Shown here piece after piece: positions 16,721 through 26,301 of a stretch of DNA of 64,000 nucleotides. How positions within the stretch are numbered: position 1 is the first letter of the stretch; every line of letters begins with the position of its first letter. The DNA comes from Oceaniferula marina (GTDB lineage Bacteria; Verrucomicrobiota; Verrucomicrobiia; Verrucomicrobiales; Akkermansiaceae). Position numbers and translations under genes: made by a program. The DNA lies in NCBI RefSeq assembly GCF_013391475.1, contig NZ_JACBAZ010000007.1:88436-152435 (forward strand). The letters are read 5' to 3'. A model generated the notes under the pieces. That model was not told the DNA's origin. It did not search any database and saw nothing but the letters and a program-made list of their open reading frames with translations.

Positions 16721-16809
16721 GCGCCTCCTCATTTATGAAAAGTAGCGGTCGTTGCATCGTTTTCTTTTTCTAACGAGGAAAAACCCCCAACCACTTAACC
16801 AATAGTAAT

Positions 16810-19800
16810 ATGCCTAAAGCACCACGCAAGAACGCTAAGAAGGCGGCTAAAAAGACAGCTAAGAAAGCTGTCAGCAAGACCGCTAAGAATGCCAAACGTA
16901 AACCAGCCGCCAAGAAGGCTGCTCGTAAGCCCGCAGCTAAAAAAGTAGCCAAGAAGGCTGCCAAGAAGGTTACAAAGAAAGTAGCTAAAAAAGCTACGAA
17001 GAAAGCTACTAAGAAAGTCGCCAAAAAGAAAGCCGCTCCTAAAGCAGCCAAGAAGGCCACGAAAAAGAAAGCCGCTCCTAAAGCTGCTAAGAAAGCAACT
17101 CGCAAGCCAGCCAAGAAAGCGACACGTAAGACCGCCGCTCGCCGGACCAAAAAAGTGAAAAATGTTTACTTCTTCGGTGGCGGAAAAGCTGACGGGGATG
17201 GATCCCAGAAAAACCTTCTCGGAGGTAAGGGCGCCAACCTGGCCGAGATGAACCGCATCGGACTTCCTGTTCCTGCCGGTTTGACTATCACCACAGAGGT
17301 TTGCACGTATTACTACGATAACGCGAAGAAATACCCTGCGACTCTTGATGCCGAGATCGATGCCAACATTGCCAAGATTGAAAAAGTCATGGGCAAGAAG
17401 TTTGGTGATCTTGAAAACCCACTTCTCCTTTCTGTTCGTTCCGGTGCTCGTGAGTCGATGCCCGGCATGATGGACACCATTCTTAACCTTGGTATCAACG
17501 ACCAGGTTGTGGAAGCCCTCTCTGAGAAAACCGGCAACCCTAAATTTGCATGGGACAGCTACCGCCGTTTCCTCCAGATGTATGGTTCTGTTGTGATGGG
17601 TGTGGAAGCCGAAGAAGGTGAGCACCACGACCCATACGAAGTGATCCTGGACAAAGCCAAGTCCAACGCACAGGTCGAAATCGATTCCGAACTGAGCGAA
17701 GCCGACCTCCGTTGGGTGGTTGCCGAGTTCAAGCAGTTGATCAAGGACCGTAGTGGCAAGGACTTCCCTGAAGATCCTCGCGAGCAGCTCATGGGATCCG
17801 TGAATGCTGTGTTCAACTCATGGAACAACGACCGCGCCAAGGTTTACCGTCAGAAGTATGGTATCCCGGCTGAGTGGGGCACCGCTGTGAACGTTCAGGC
17901 CATGGTCTTTGGTAACACAGGTCCTGAGTCTGGAACTGGTGTTGCCTTTACCCGTGACCCTGCCACAGGTGAAAACGTCTTCTACGGTGAGTATCTCATC
18001 GACGCCCAGGGCGAGGACGTGGTTGCTGGAGTTCGTACTCCCAAGCCTATTGCCAATATGTCCAAAGATCTTCCTGAGTCCCACAAGGAGCTTCTCGAAA
18101 TCCGCAAGGTGCTTGAGGCTCACTTCAAGGACGTTCAGGACATCGAGTTCACCATCGAAGAAGGAAAACTCTGGATGCTGCAAACCCGTAATGGTAAGCG
18201 CACCGGATTTGCCGCGGTTAACATCGCCCTCGACATGGTGAAGGAAAAACTCATCACCCAGGAAACTGCGATTCTGCGCATTCCTGCAGAAGACTTGAGC
18301 CACTTGCTTGCTCCTATCTTTGACGCTGCTGCTGAGAAGAAGGCCACCAACGTGGGCGCCGGTCTTCCTGCTGGCCCTGGTGCTGCATCCGGACAAATCT
18401 ACTTCACTGCTGAAGCTGCTGTTGAAGCTGCTGAAAAAGGTCAGAAGGTGATCCTTACCCGTCAGGAGACCTCTCCTGAGGACTTGCGTGGAATGATTGC
18501 TGCGGAAGGTATCCTCACCACACGTGGTGGAGCTTCCTCACACGCTGCTCTTGTTGCCCGCCAGATGGGTAAAGTTTGTGTTTGCGGTGCTCACACCATG
18601 GACATCGACTACGATGCCAAGACGCTGACCGGAAACGGTGTTGTTCTCAAGGAGGGTGATTTCCTTTCCCTGAACGGCTTTGTCGGTAACGTCTACGCCG
18701 GTGAAATCGAATCTTCACCATCCCAGGTGATTCAAGGTTTGATCGAGAACAAGGCAGCTGCTAAGAAGAGCGCGACTTACACCAAGTTTGTGCAGCTCAT
18801 GAAGTGGGCTGACCGCCTTCGTAAGCTCGATATCCGCACCAACTCCGACACTCCGGATCAGGTGAAGACCGCCGTTAAGTTCGGCGCACAGGGAATCGGA
18901 CTTACCCGCACAGAGCACATGTTCTTCGAAGGTGACCGTATCGATGCCGTTCGTGAGATGATCCTTGCGGACTCTGACGAAGGTAAGGCAAAGGCGCTGA
19001 AGAAACTTCTTCCATACCAGAAGAAAGACTTCACCGGTATCTTCAAAGCTCTTGAAGGCCGCCCTGCTACGATCCGTCTTCTGGACCCACCATTGCACGA
19101 GTTCATCGGCACCATGACTCATCAGCAGATTGATGAGCTGGCCGGTAAGCTTGGCGTTGAGTCATCCTTCATCCACAGCCGTATCAACGCACTCCACGAA
19201 GAGAACCCAATGCTGGGTCACCGTGGTTGCCGTCTTGGAATCGTTTATCCTGAAATCACCAAGATGCAGGCTACCGCGATCCTTGAAGCTGCTGTTGAAG
19301 TGAAGAAGAAGGGCACCAAGGTGGCTCCTGAAATCATGGTTCCTCTCGTCAGTTACGCGAAGGAGTTCGAACTTCAGAAAGAAGTCATCGACGCCGCCGC
19401 AGCTGAGGTGCGTGAGAAGCACGGTCTCAAGAAGAACCAGCTTCGTTACACCGTTGGCACCATGATGGAGATTCCTCGCGCATGTTTGACCGCTGATGCA
19501 GTGGCCGAAACCGCTGAGTTCTTCAGCTTCGGAACCAACGACCTCACCCAGACCTGCCTTGGTCTGAGCCGTGACGACTCCAGCTCATTCCTTCCTGCCT
19601 ACCAGGAAGCTGAGGTGGTTGACACCAACCCGTTCGCAAGCCTCGACCAGACAGGTGTTGGTCAGCTCGTTGAGACCGGTGTTGCCAAAGGTCGTAGCAC
19701 CAACGAAAAGCTTAAGATCGGTATCTGTGGTGAACACGGTGGTGATCCTGAGTCTGTGAAGTTCTTCCACCGCACTGGTTTGAACTACGTTTCCTGCTCA

Positions 19801-19884
19801 CCGTTCCGTATCCCGGTCGCTAAGCTTGCAGCTGCTCAGGCAGTGCTTGAAGAGCGCGGTATGGCCCGTGGTGAAGTCAGCTAA
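16810..19884 (+). CDS. ppdK: Pyruvate phosphate dikinase with histone-H1-like lysine/alanine-rich N-terminal extension
   Basis: PPDK interconverts pyruvate, ATP and phosphate with phosphoenolpyruvate, AMP and pyrophosphate. The product has 1024 residues. The enzyme proper starts near residue 117 ([13 protein letters not shown]) and shows the nucleotide-binding domain, the phospho-His loop [14 protein letters not shown] with His578, the TIM-barrel PEP site ([19 protein letters not shown]) and GICGEHGG with the acid/base Cys973. Residues 1-116 are different: by my count 47 Lys and 7 Arg, no Asp or Glu, mostly Ala, Thr and Val, in AKKA/TKKA repeats as in histone H1 tails. The frame is continuous with no convincing later start. 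A strong terminator follows. Confidence 0.95.
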   Translation: MPKAPRKNAKKAAKKTAKKAVSKTAKNAKRKPAAKKAARKPAAKKVAKKAAKKVTKKVAKKATKKATKKVAKKKAAPKAAKKATKKKAAPKAAKKATRKPAKKATRKTAARRTKKVKNVYFFGGGKADGDGSQKNLLGGKGANLAEMNRIGLPVPAGLTITTEVCTYYYDNAKKYPATLDAEIDANIAKIEKVMGKKFGDLENPLLLSVRSGARESMPGMMDTILNLGINDQVVEALSEKTGNPKFAWDSYRRFLQMYGSVVMGVEAEEGEHHDPYEVILDKAKSNAQVEIDSELSEADLRWVVAEFKQLIKDRSGKDFPEDPREQLMGSVNAVFNSWNNDRAKVYRQKYGIPAEWGTAVNVQAMVFGNTGPESGTGVAFTRDPATGENVFYGEYLIDAQGEDVVAGVRTPKPIANMSKDLPESHKELLEIRKVLEAHFKDVQDIEFTIEEGKLWMLQTRNGKRTGFAAVNIALDMVKEKLITQETAILRIPAEDLSHLLAPIFDAAAEKKATNVGAGLPAGPGAASGQIYFTAEAAVEAAEKGQKVILTRQETSPEDLRGMIAAEGILTTRGGASSHAALVARQMGKVCVCGAHTMDIDYDAKTLTGNGVVLKEGDFLSLNGFVGNVYAGEIESSPSQVIQGLIENKAAAKKSATYTKFVQLMKWADRLRKLDIRTNSDTPDQVKTAVKFGAQGIGLTRTEHMFFEGDRIDAVREMILADSDEGKAKALKKLLPYQKKDFTGIFKALEGRPATIRLLDPPLHEFIGTMTHQQIDELAGKLGVESSFIHSRINALHEENPMLGHRGCRLGIVYPEITKMQATAILEAAVEVKKKGTKVAPEIMVPLVSYAKEFELQKEVIDAAAAEVREKHGLKKNQLRYTVGTMMEIPRACLTADAVAETAEFFSFGTNDLTQTCLGLSRDDSSSFLPAYQEAEVVDTNPFASLDQTGVGQLVETGVAKGRSTNEKLKIGICGEHGGDPESVKFFHRTGLNYVSCSPFRIPVAKLAAAQAVLEERGMARGEVS

Positions 19885-19913
19885 CACACACTAAGCTAGG
19901 TATTTACAACACA

Positions 19914-19946
19914 AGCCCCCGGTGGATGTTCCACCGGGGGCTTTTT
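19914..19946 (+). terminator. Rho-independent terminator of ppdK
   Basis: A perfect 13-bp stem (AGCCCCCGGTGGA paired with its complement) with a TGT loop, ending in a run of T residues. It lies 30 bases after the ppdK stop. Confidence 0.92.
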
Positions 19947-20022
19947 TCTGGGGAGGGGATGTCAATGCGCGTCGGCGGCATGCTATCCCATGTGGGCGGG
20001 GGAAATGAGAATGAGGGGGAGT

Positions 20023-21351
20023 CTAGAGTTGAAGCGTTACCTGAGCGGGAAAAACTTGTTTGGGGTCGCCCCGTTCAGCGGTACTTCGAATGATGGCTTC
20101 CATGCTGGGGCGGACCATCCCTTTGAAGGTTTGTTTGCCGTTGATGGCGATGGTGACTTCTTTATCGAGCTGGATGAGAGACGGTGGTAAATACACTCTG
20201 AGCTTAAGGTTTTTTGCTGCAACCAACTCTCCGTCACGTTTGGTGTGAGCGGTGATTTCGATCCGGTTATTATCTTTGGCCGAGGCGCTCAGGACGAGGG
20301 GAAGGTTTGTTTGATCATCATCCAAGGCAAGCCAATACATGCGATTGCGGTGGCGGTCGTGTTGTTTGATGACGGTCCAGTTGAATGCCTTGGGAACGGC
20401 ATTGCGAGAATATTGAGCGATCCATTTGGGGCCGGGCTGGTAATTGATGCCGTGGCCTCTGCCTTTTTGTTCATCGAAAAAGAATTGGAAATCTTCCGGG
20501 GCGGTTTGTTTGAGTGCCTCCAATTGTTTGAAATAGGTGCGGGCCAGTCCGATGCGGTCGAACATGCTATCCTTTTCGCCGATGCCACAGCGGAAGGCAA
20601 CATGCCTCATGTTTTCAGGTGGTGCGTTGTTCAAGGGTTCGGCAGCGGCCATAGCGCAGGACCCGGCCCAGCGGTCGGCCATCATGGAGCCCAGCCGGAA
20701 GGCGGTGTAGCCACCCTCGGAGATGCCCATAAGGTAGACCCGGTCCGGATTGACCTGGTTGAATAAGACCCCTTGTTGGATGGTTTGATCGAGGAACTGC
20801 TGGACGTAGCCGTAATACCAGCGGCCTTCGCGGTCGTCAGCCATGCGGGGGATGATGTAGAGGCCGGGAGCGTCCCACACCTTGGTGGTGAGTTTCATTT
20901 GGGCGAGCCATTCGCGGGTGTTGACGTTCCACGTATGAGGTCCCTGGGCTCTGGGGTTGGCACCTCCTCCGTGAAGACAGAAGAACATCGGCCAGCCTTC
21001 TTTTGGTTTTTGGCCACGGGTGAGGACAACATAAGGAAAGGTCTTGTCTCCGATTTTTGTAGTCAGGGGTGAGATCTTTCCGTCCTCCATCCACTCCTCC
21101 ATGCTCTTGGATTTTGTGGGGATGGCCTGGTCCCAGTGCTTGCTTTTTGCGGCGGATTGATAATCGCTCCACACCTGTTTTTTTGCAGCGAGGATATCCG
21201 GTGGTGATTGAGGGGTGTTGGTGAGTGCGGCTTTGGGGATGGGGCCGCGATCGGAGGCGGGTTTTGCAAACCAGTCGGCCAGTGGGCTTGCTTGCAGTGT
21301 GGCAGACAGGGCGGTGAATAGGACTGGGATGGTGTAAAGTGGTGCTTTCAT
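20023..21351 (-). CDS. Exported alpha/beta-hydrolase (esterase-like)
   Basis: A 442-residue protein with a signal peptide (MKAPLYTIPVLFTALSATLQA). The hydrolase domain contains FFCLHGGGANP, which forms the oxyanion-hole HGGG-type motif, and the nucleophile elbow GISEGGYTAF with its serine. A later GHGINY segment may supply the catalytic histidine. The C-terminal ~110 residues form an extra beta domain (INGKQTFKG), possibly for substrate or surface binding. The fold resembles PHB-depolymerase or feruloyl-esterase-type enzymes, so deacetylation or ester cleavage on plant or algal polymers is plausible. The substrate cannot be told from sequence. Confidence 0.8.
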   Translation of the reverse strand: MKAPLYTIPVLFTALSATLQASPLADWFAKPASDRGPIPKAALTNTPQSPPDILAAKKQVWSDYQSAAKSKHWDQAIPTKSKSMEEWMEDGKISPLTTKIGDKTFPYVVLTRGQKPKEGWPMFFCLHGGGANPRAQGPHTWNVNTREWLAQMKLTTKVWDAPGLYIIPRMADDREGRWYYGYVQQFLDQTIQQGVLFNQVNPDRVYLMGISEGGYTAFRLGSMMADRWAGSCAMAAAEPLNNAPPENMRHVAFRCGIGEKDSMFDRIGLARTYFKQLEALKQTAPEDFQFFFDEQKGRGHGINYQPGPKWIAQYSRNAVPKAFNWTVIKQHDRHRNRMYWLALDDDQTNLPLVLSASAKDNNRIEITAHTKRDGELVAAKNLKLRVYLPPSLIQLDKEVTIAINGKQTFKGMVRPSMEAIIRSTAERGDPKQVFPAQVTLQL

Positions 21352-21563
21352 GGTGTTGACAAGGAAGCGAACATGCTGGGCCGATTTGTTTGTGCGCGAT
21401 GATCAAAATCGGTCAAAGTGGCCTGCGAAAAAGACCATGATATAGTGCTCCCACAAATGTTGGATTGCCTCTAGGTTATGCATTATAGCTTGGCTGGAGC
21501 GATTGCCGTATCCTCGGTCGTTCCCTGAGCTTCAATGTGGATTAGGACACAGAAAACGAAGCG

Positions 21564-22547
21564 ATGACTGTGAATGAGTGGATGAATATGTTTGTTTGGT
21601 CGGGCATGCAGGAGAGCCTATTGGTATTTGGCGCCGCTTTACCGGTGTATTTGATCGTTGCTGTGGGGCCGGTTTTGCGGCGGACTGGCGCCTTAACCCC
21701 CGATATGGATCGGGGGGTGATGAATATGGCGGTGCATCTGTTTTTCCCCTGTTTGATTCTTGATAAGCTCCTTGGCGCTGAAGTGTTGCGCAATGTCGGA
21801 GTGGTTGCCGAATCGATGGCGGTCGGCTTTTTTCTGATTCTAGCGGCCACCTTGCTCTGTTGGTTTTTCGGGCCGCTTTTGGGTCTGAAAAAGGGAAGCG
21901 GGAGACGCACCTTCGCTGTTGCAGGTGGATTGCAAAATTACGGTTACATTGCCATTCCTTTGGTTGCGTACCTTTTCCCGGGTAACAACTCCATGGCGGT
22001 GCTGTTTGTTCACAACCTGGGAGTGGAGTTTGCGATGTGGACGATCGGCCTGATGCTGCTATCCGGTAGTCCGAAGCCATCGCCGAAGGTTTTTCTCAAA
22101 GGCCCGATCATTGCCGTGGTCGTTGGCTTGTGCTTGGTTTTGAGCGGGGGAGATCGATATGTTCCCGATGTGATAAGTCGGGCGATGTCGATGCTCGGAG
22201 CTTGCGCCGTTCCTATTTCTCTCTTGCTTGTCGGAACGGTGATGTATGACCTGTTTGGTAAGCTGGAGTTCGATTGGAAGGTGGGCTTGGGCGGAGTCGT
22301 GGTTCGGCTCGGATTATTGACCGCCATGTTTTTGTGTGTTGCCAAGTACTTACCGATGTCGCTGGAGCTGCAGCAGGTGCTGGTCGTGCAGGCCGCGCTA
22401 CCCTCGGCAATGTTCCCCATCGTGTTGTCACGACATTACGGGGGGAGGACAGACGTTGCGATTACGGTGGTGATCTCCACAACCTTGGTCAGTCTGGTGA
22501 CCATGCCGATTGCGATCAGTCTTGGGAAAGCCTGGCTGGGGATTTAA
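21564..22547 (+). CDS. AEC-family transporter (auxin efflux carrier-like permease)
   Basis: A 327-residue inner-membrane protein with about ten hydrophobic segments in two five-helix halves. The N-terminal half reads YLIVAVGPVLRRTGALTPDMD, then LFFPCLILDKLL; the second half begins with a G-G-L-Q-N-Y-G-Y-I-A-I-P segment. This Asn-Tyr-Gly crossover is typical of AEC permeases (malonate, malate or other organic-anion transport in bacteria). The end (PSAMFPIVLSRHYGG) also matches. The substrate is not known. It stands alone, divergent from the esterase gene and convergent with the LapA-like gene. Confidence 0.88.
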   Translation: MTVNEWMNMFVWSGMQESLLVFGAALPVYLIVAVGPVLRRTGALTPDMDRGVMNMAVHLFFPCLILDKLLGAEVLRNVGVVAESMAVGFFLILAATLLCWFFGPLLGLKKGSGRRTFAVAGGLQNYGYIAIPLVAYLFPGNNSMAVLFVHNLGVEFAMWTIGLMLLSGSPKPSPKVFLKGPIIAVVVGLCLVLSGGDRYVPDVISRAMSMLGACAVPISLLLVGTVMYDLFGKLEFDWKVGLGGVVVRLGLLTAMFLCVAKYLPMSLELQQVLVVQAALPSAMFPIVLSRHYGGRTDVAITVVISTTLVSLVTMPIAISLGKAWLGI

Positions 22548-22599
22548 GGATGACACCGTGCCTGATCGGTATCGATCCTGCCTGTTACCGCGGCTTTTT

Positions 22600-22809
22600 C
22601 TATTTGCGGGGTGAAGCGCGGAAGAGTTTGAACAGCCAGCCAAGGGTCAGGCCGATCGCGAAGGTGAGCAAGAGAAGGATCGCCAGGGGCATGGTGATGC
22701 TAGCCATGAGCACCTGGACGGTCACTTCCTGATAGTTTTGGAAAACGATCACTCCGAGCAGAAGAACGACGACCGCTGAAACGATGAGTTTGATCTTTTT
22801 GGCGTCCAT
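22600..22809 (-). CDS. LapA-domain (DUF1049) small membrane protein
   Basis: A 69-residue protein with two membrane helices separated by a short N-Y-Q-E-V-T-V-Q-V-L linker. The second helix is followed by a basic tail (LFKLFRASPRK). The spacing and the F-Q-N motif after helix one are typical of LapA/DUF1049. E. coli LapA acts with LapB in control of LPS synthesis; here no lapB lies adjacent, so the role is uncertain. It is in the same orientation as the sulfatases but transcribed after them. Confidence 0.78.
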   Translation of the reverse strand: MDAKKIKLIVSAVVVLLLGVIVFQNYQEVTVQVLMASITMPLAILLLLTFAIGLTLGWLFKLFRASPRK

Positions 22810-22879
22810 ATTCTGTAGCTTCGTGAATCAGTGAGCTAGAGTCAAGGATGAAGCTCTGAGCCGCTCCTGTTTCGGATCG

Positions 22880-24439
22880 TTAGTTTTTCAGCGCGGGGAG
22901 TTGTTGGATGACCTTTGTGGGGAATGCCGGGACCGGGGTGTCGTTGTTTTGGGGTTCTCCGGGAGTTGTTCTCCCTTGGTCGATGGCCTGGCGCAGAGAC
23001 TTGGCAAGGGACTGAACCACTTCCGGGTGTTTGTCTTGCACATTGGTGGTTTCCGCAGGGTCGGCATCAAGATCGAAGAGTTGCACGGCCGGAGCGTTTG
23101 GATCTTTGCGGGCCTTGCCGGGGCGTGGCGCCGACCACCCTCCTGATCCCGGGCAGAGGCAGAGTTTCCATTTTCCTTGGCGGATGGCAAAGGACCCATT
23201 GATTGAGTGGTGAATGGTGAAGGGTCTCGACGTTTGTTGCTGGCCGGTGAGTGTAGGAAGGAAAGAAAAGGAATCTTCCGCTGCGGTGGCTGGGATGCTC
23301 TTTGTTTGTTTGATGGCGTCGGCAGCGGTAGCGAAGAAATCCGTGGTGCAGATCGTGCGTTGGCTGGTGCTGCCGGCTTTGGCTTTTCCTGGCCAGCGGA
23401 CGATAAAGGGAACATTGTGTCCGCCTTCGTAGATGTCGGCTTTATGGCCACGTAGTTTTCCGTTCGGGTAGTGCCCCTGTTTGATTAAATTGCCGATGTT
23501 CGCGGCTGGGGAACAACCGTTGTCGGTGGTGAACACAATCAGGGTGTTATCAGCGGTTTTTGTTTCATCCAGAGCTTTGAGGACTTCGCCGACTACCCAG
23601 TCGGTTTCCATGACAAAATCACCGTACTTGCCAATGGGTGATTTACCTTTCCAGTCGGCGGAGGGCACGATGGGGGTGTGGGGGCTGGTCAGTGGCAGGT
23701 AGAGGAAGAACGGTTTGTCGGCATCCTTGGCTCGCTCTTGAATGTAGTTGACGGACTCCCGTGCGAAGTCTTTGAGGCATTGGTTGGCTTCAAAATCGGC
23801 AGCTCCAGCACCGGGGCGGTTGAAGGCTTTGACGTGGGTTGGAATGGAAAGCGCTTTATCGTCTTTGAGATAGACATAAGGTGCCATGTCCAGTGAGCCG
23901 GCGATGAAAAAAGACTGATCAAAACCGAGGGCGGTCGGGCCTCCCTCAACTTTTTTGCTGTAGTCGATGTCCCAGCCTTGGCCTGCCTTTTTATGTTTGC
24001 CCGAATGTTCAGGTTTGCGTGCTTTCTCGAGGTAATGCCATTGAAGTCCGAGGTGCCATTTGCCAACCAAAGCGGTGTGGTACCCGTGCTGTTTGAGAAA
24101 CGATGCGACCGTTGGGCGGTCTTGTTGGATCATCGGTCCTCGCTTGTCTGGTGACCAGATGACGGCTGACTTCAACCAGGAACGCCAGTTGTAGCGCCCG
24201 GTGAGAATGCCGTAACGCGTGGGGGAGCAAACCGAGGACGAGGTGTGGGCATCGGTGAAGCGCATGCCTTCGGTTGCGAGGCGATCGAGGTGGGGGGTGG
24301 CCGCTTTGCCTGTGGTGTGGGAGACATCGCCGACCCCCATATCATCAGCGAGAATGAAAATGATGTTGGGTTTGCTTGCCGCGTTTGCTGTTAGTGCGCA
24401 GAGGCTGGCCGCAGCGAGTGTGAGAAGTGTTCGTTTCAT
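22880..24439 (-). CDS. Secreted sulfatase (arylsulfatase-like, formylglycine-dependent)
   Basis: A 519-residue exported enzyme (signal MKRTLLTLAAASLCALTANA). It has the metal-binding start NIIFILADDMGVGD and the sulfatase signature CSPTRYGILTGR with Cys71, which must be converted to formylglycine. Later motifs are GKWHLG and FTTDNG (D-N metal ligands). It belongs to the S1 class found in polysaccharide-degrading Verrucomicrobiota; the substrate sugar is not predictable from the sequence. It lies 24 bases downstream of a second sulfatase on the same strand, so the two are probably co-transcribed. No maturing enzyme is present in the window. Confidence 0.93.
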   Translation of the reverse strand: MKRTLLTLAAASLCALTANAASKPNIIFILADDMGVGDVSHTTGKAATPHLDRLATEGMRFTDAHTSSSVCSPTRYGILTGRYNWRSWLKSAVIWSPDKRGPMIQQDRPTVASFLKQHGYHTALVGKWHLGLQWHYLEKARKPEHSGKHKKAGQGWDIDYSKKVEGGPTALGFDQSFFIAGSLDMAPYVYLKDDKALSIPTHVKAFNRPGAGAADFEANQCLKDFARESVNYIQERAKDADKPFFLYLPLTSPHTPIVPSADWKGKSPIGKYGDFVMETDWVVGEVLKALDETKTADNTLIVFTTDNGCSPAANIGNLIKQGHYPNGKLRGHKADIYEGGHNVPFIVRWPGKAKAGSTSQRTICTTDFFATAADAIKQTKSIPATAAEDSFSFLPTLTGQQQTSRPFTIHHSINGSFAIRQGKWKLCLCPGSGGWSAPRPGKARKDPNAPAVQLFDLDADPAETTNVQDKHPEVVQSLAKSLRQAIDQGRTTPGEPQNNDTPVPAFPTKVIQQLPALKN

Positions 24440-24463
24440 GATGGAGTGACAGGTGGTGATTGC

Positions 24464-25879
24464 TTACGGGGTGGTGGATTTGATCCAGGTATTGAGCTCC
24501 TTGAGCAGGGCCTTCACTTTTTCCGGGTTTTTGCCGGAGACGTCGTTTTTCTCACCGAGATCCTGGTCGATCTTATAGAGCTCGTTGGTGTTGTCTGCGT
24601 CGAAGTGGATCAACTTCCAGTTGTTTTTCTGGATGGCGTGGGATGGTTTATGGCCTGACCCGTGCTTGTGTGGGTAGGTCCAGTAGAGTGCTCGCTTGCT
24701 GAGTGAGGGGGCGGTTTTCCCGAGCAGGTCGGACTTCATCGACTGTCCGTCGAGGTGCTGTTTGGGTTTGAGTGGGAGGCCGGCGAGGTCCAGTAGGGTG
24801 GGGTAGAGGTCCATGGAAATCGTCGGGGTGTCGGAGCTTGCGGCTTGGATGTTCCCTGGCCAGGAAATGATGGTGGGGATGCGTGTTCCGCCTTCGTAGG
24901 TCCAGCCTTTGCCGGATCGAAGTGGCAGGTTGCTGGTTGCTCCTGGTGATCCTTTGAGGTGGCAGTGACCTCCGTTGTCAGAAGTGAAAACGATGATCGT
25001 GTTATCCGTCAGCTTGAGGGATTCGAGGGTGTCGATGACGCGGCCCACGTTGGTGTCGAGGCTTTCGACCATGGCAGCGTAGGCCGGGTTGTCTTGTCGT
25101 CCCCGCGATACTGTGTTGTAGCGGTCTTTGAGGCGTTCGGTTTTGCTTTCGCCGTAGAGTTTTTCTCGTTTGTTTTTATATTTTTCGACGAGTTTGGCCG
25201 GTGCTTGGATCGGGGTGTGCACTGTGTAGTGGGCAAAATAGAGGAGGAATGGTTTGTCTTTGTTGGCTTCGATGAATTCCAAGGCTTTGTCGGTGGTGGC
25301 GTCGGTCAGGTAGTCACCCTCCTTGCCCTTTTCCAAATCCGGAACATCCCAGTAGTTGCCACGTTTGTTTTTACGTTTATAGGGGAAGAAGTAGCTGGCG
25401 GGTTGGCCGGCGCGGTTGACACACTGCATGTAGTTGAATCCGTTTGAGCTCGGTAGTTGGTCGTCTTTTTCACCGAGGTGCCATTTGCCGATGTAGCCGG
25501 TGGCGTATCCGGCGGTCTGGAAGGCTTCTCCCAGGGTGGTTTCTTCCGCAGGTAAGTGGAGGTCCGATGGTTGGTGGATCCACTGGGTGATCCCAAGCCG
25601 CTGTGGGGCTTTGCCGGTCATTAAGGCCGCTCGGGTGGGGGAACAAACGGGGTTGGCTGAGTAGGAGCGGGTATAGCGCACACCGGACTGGGCAAGTTTG
25701 TCGAGTCGTGGGGTTTCGTGGAAGGTGGAGCCGTAGCAGCCGAGATCCGCCCAGCCAAGGTCGTCGATAAGGAAGACCACGATGTTGGGTTTTTCCTGTT
25801 TGGCTGCCATGACACTGAATGGAATGATGCAGACAAGGGCGCTGATGAGCTTGATGCTGGAGCGTTTTGATTTTTTCAT
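24464..25879 (-). CDS. Secreted sulfatase, second gene of the pair
   Basis: A 471-residue sulfatase with an N-terminal signal segment (ISALVCIIPFSVMAA). Metal site NIVVFLIDDLGWADLGCYG, signature VCSPTRAALMTGK with Cys79 for formylglycine formation, then GKWHLGEKD and FTSDNGGH. It is similar in fold but clearly different in sequence from its downstream neighbour, suggesting a different sulfate-ester position or sugar. It is the first gene of the pair. Product likely periplasmic or secreted, removing sulfate from algal-type polysaccharides. Confidence 0.93.
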   Translation of the reverse strand: MKKSKRSSIKLISALVCIIPFSVMAAKQEKPNIVVFLIDDLGWADLGCYGSTFHETPRLDKLAQSGVRYTRSYSANPVCSPTRAALMTGKAPQRLGITQWIHQPSDLHLPAEETTLGEAFQTAGYATGYIGKWHLGEKDDQLPSSNGFNYMQCVNRAGQPASYFFPYKRKNKRGNYWDVPDLEKGKEGDYLTDATTDKALEFIEANKDKPFLLYFAHYTVHTPIQAPAKLVEKYKNKREKLYGESKTERLKDRYNTVSRGRQDNPAYAAMVESLDTNVGRVIDTLESLKLTDNTIIVFTSDNGGHCHLKGSPGATSNLPLRSGKGWTYEGGTRIPTIISWPGNIQAASSDTPTISMDLYPTLLDLAGLPLKPKQHLDGQSMKSDLLGKTAPSLSKRALYWTYPHKHGSGHKPSHAIQKNNWKLIHFDADNTNELYKIDQDLGEKNDVSGKNPEKVKALLKELNTWIKSTTP

Positions 25880-25983
25880 AAGTGGGATAAGTGTGTTTGC
25901 TGGCTCGGAATACGTTGGGAGAGTGACGATTTTTCCATAGAAATGTTCTTGGCAAGCCGGTGGGGATTCATGATCTTGCAGGC

Positions 25984-26283
25984 ATGGAGCATCATGTATA
26001 CTTTTGGTTGAAAGAAGAGCGTAAGAACGAAGCGGACCGGGTTGTGTTTGAAAAAGGCCTGGCTGATTTGTTTGGCATCGATGAGGTGGCTGGTGGAATG
26101 TGGGGAAGCCCTGCGGAAACCCCCGAGCGCCCGGTTACGGATAAGAGCTTTGATTATGCCTTATCGATGGAGTTCGATTCGATCGCAAATCACGATACCT
26201 ATCAAGAGCATCCAGATCACGATGTGTTTGTCGATGCCTTCAAAGACTGGTGGGAAAAGGTGCTGGTCATGGATGTCGGTTAG
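25984..26283 (+). CDS. Dabb-family (stress-responsive A/B barrel) protein
   Basis: A 99-residue protein from ATG 25984 (an in-frame GTG at 25960 adds eight residues). MEHHVYFWLKEE, a central G-s-P-A-E-T-P-E-R segment, YALSMEFDSIANHDTYQEHPDH and FVDAFKDWWEKVLVMD follow the Dabb pattern, which forms a ferredoxin-like dimeric barrel. Members range from stress proteins to small cyclases, and many have no known reaction. It is isolated between minus-strand genes. A cytoplasmic location is expected, as there is no signal peptide. Confidence 0.82.
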   Translation: MEHHVYFWLKEERKNEADRVVFEKGLADLFGIDEVAGGMWGSPAETPERPVTDKSFDYALSMEFDSIANHDTYQEHPDHDVFVDAFKDWWEKVLVMDVG

Positions 26284-26301
26284 TTCGCGGGGGACCGCTC
26301 A

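Noticed and set aside
16770..17150. Hydrophobic minus-strand frame opposite the PPDK tail
   Set aside because: The reverse complement of Lys/Ala codons reads as Phe/Leu/Ala/Gly, giving a false membrane protein. The plus frame continues into PPDK.
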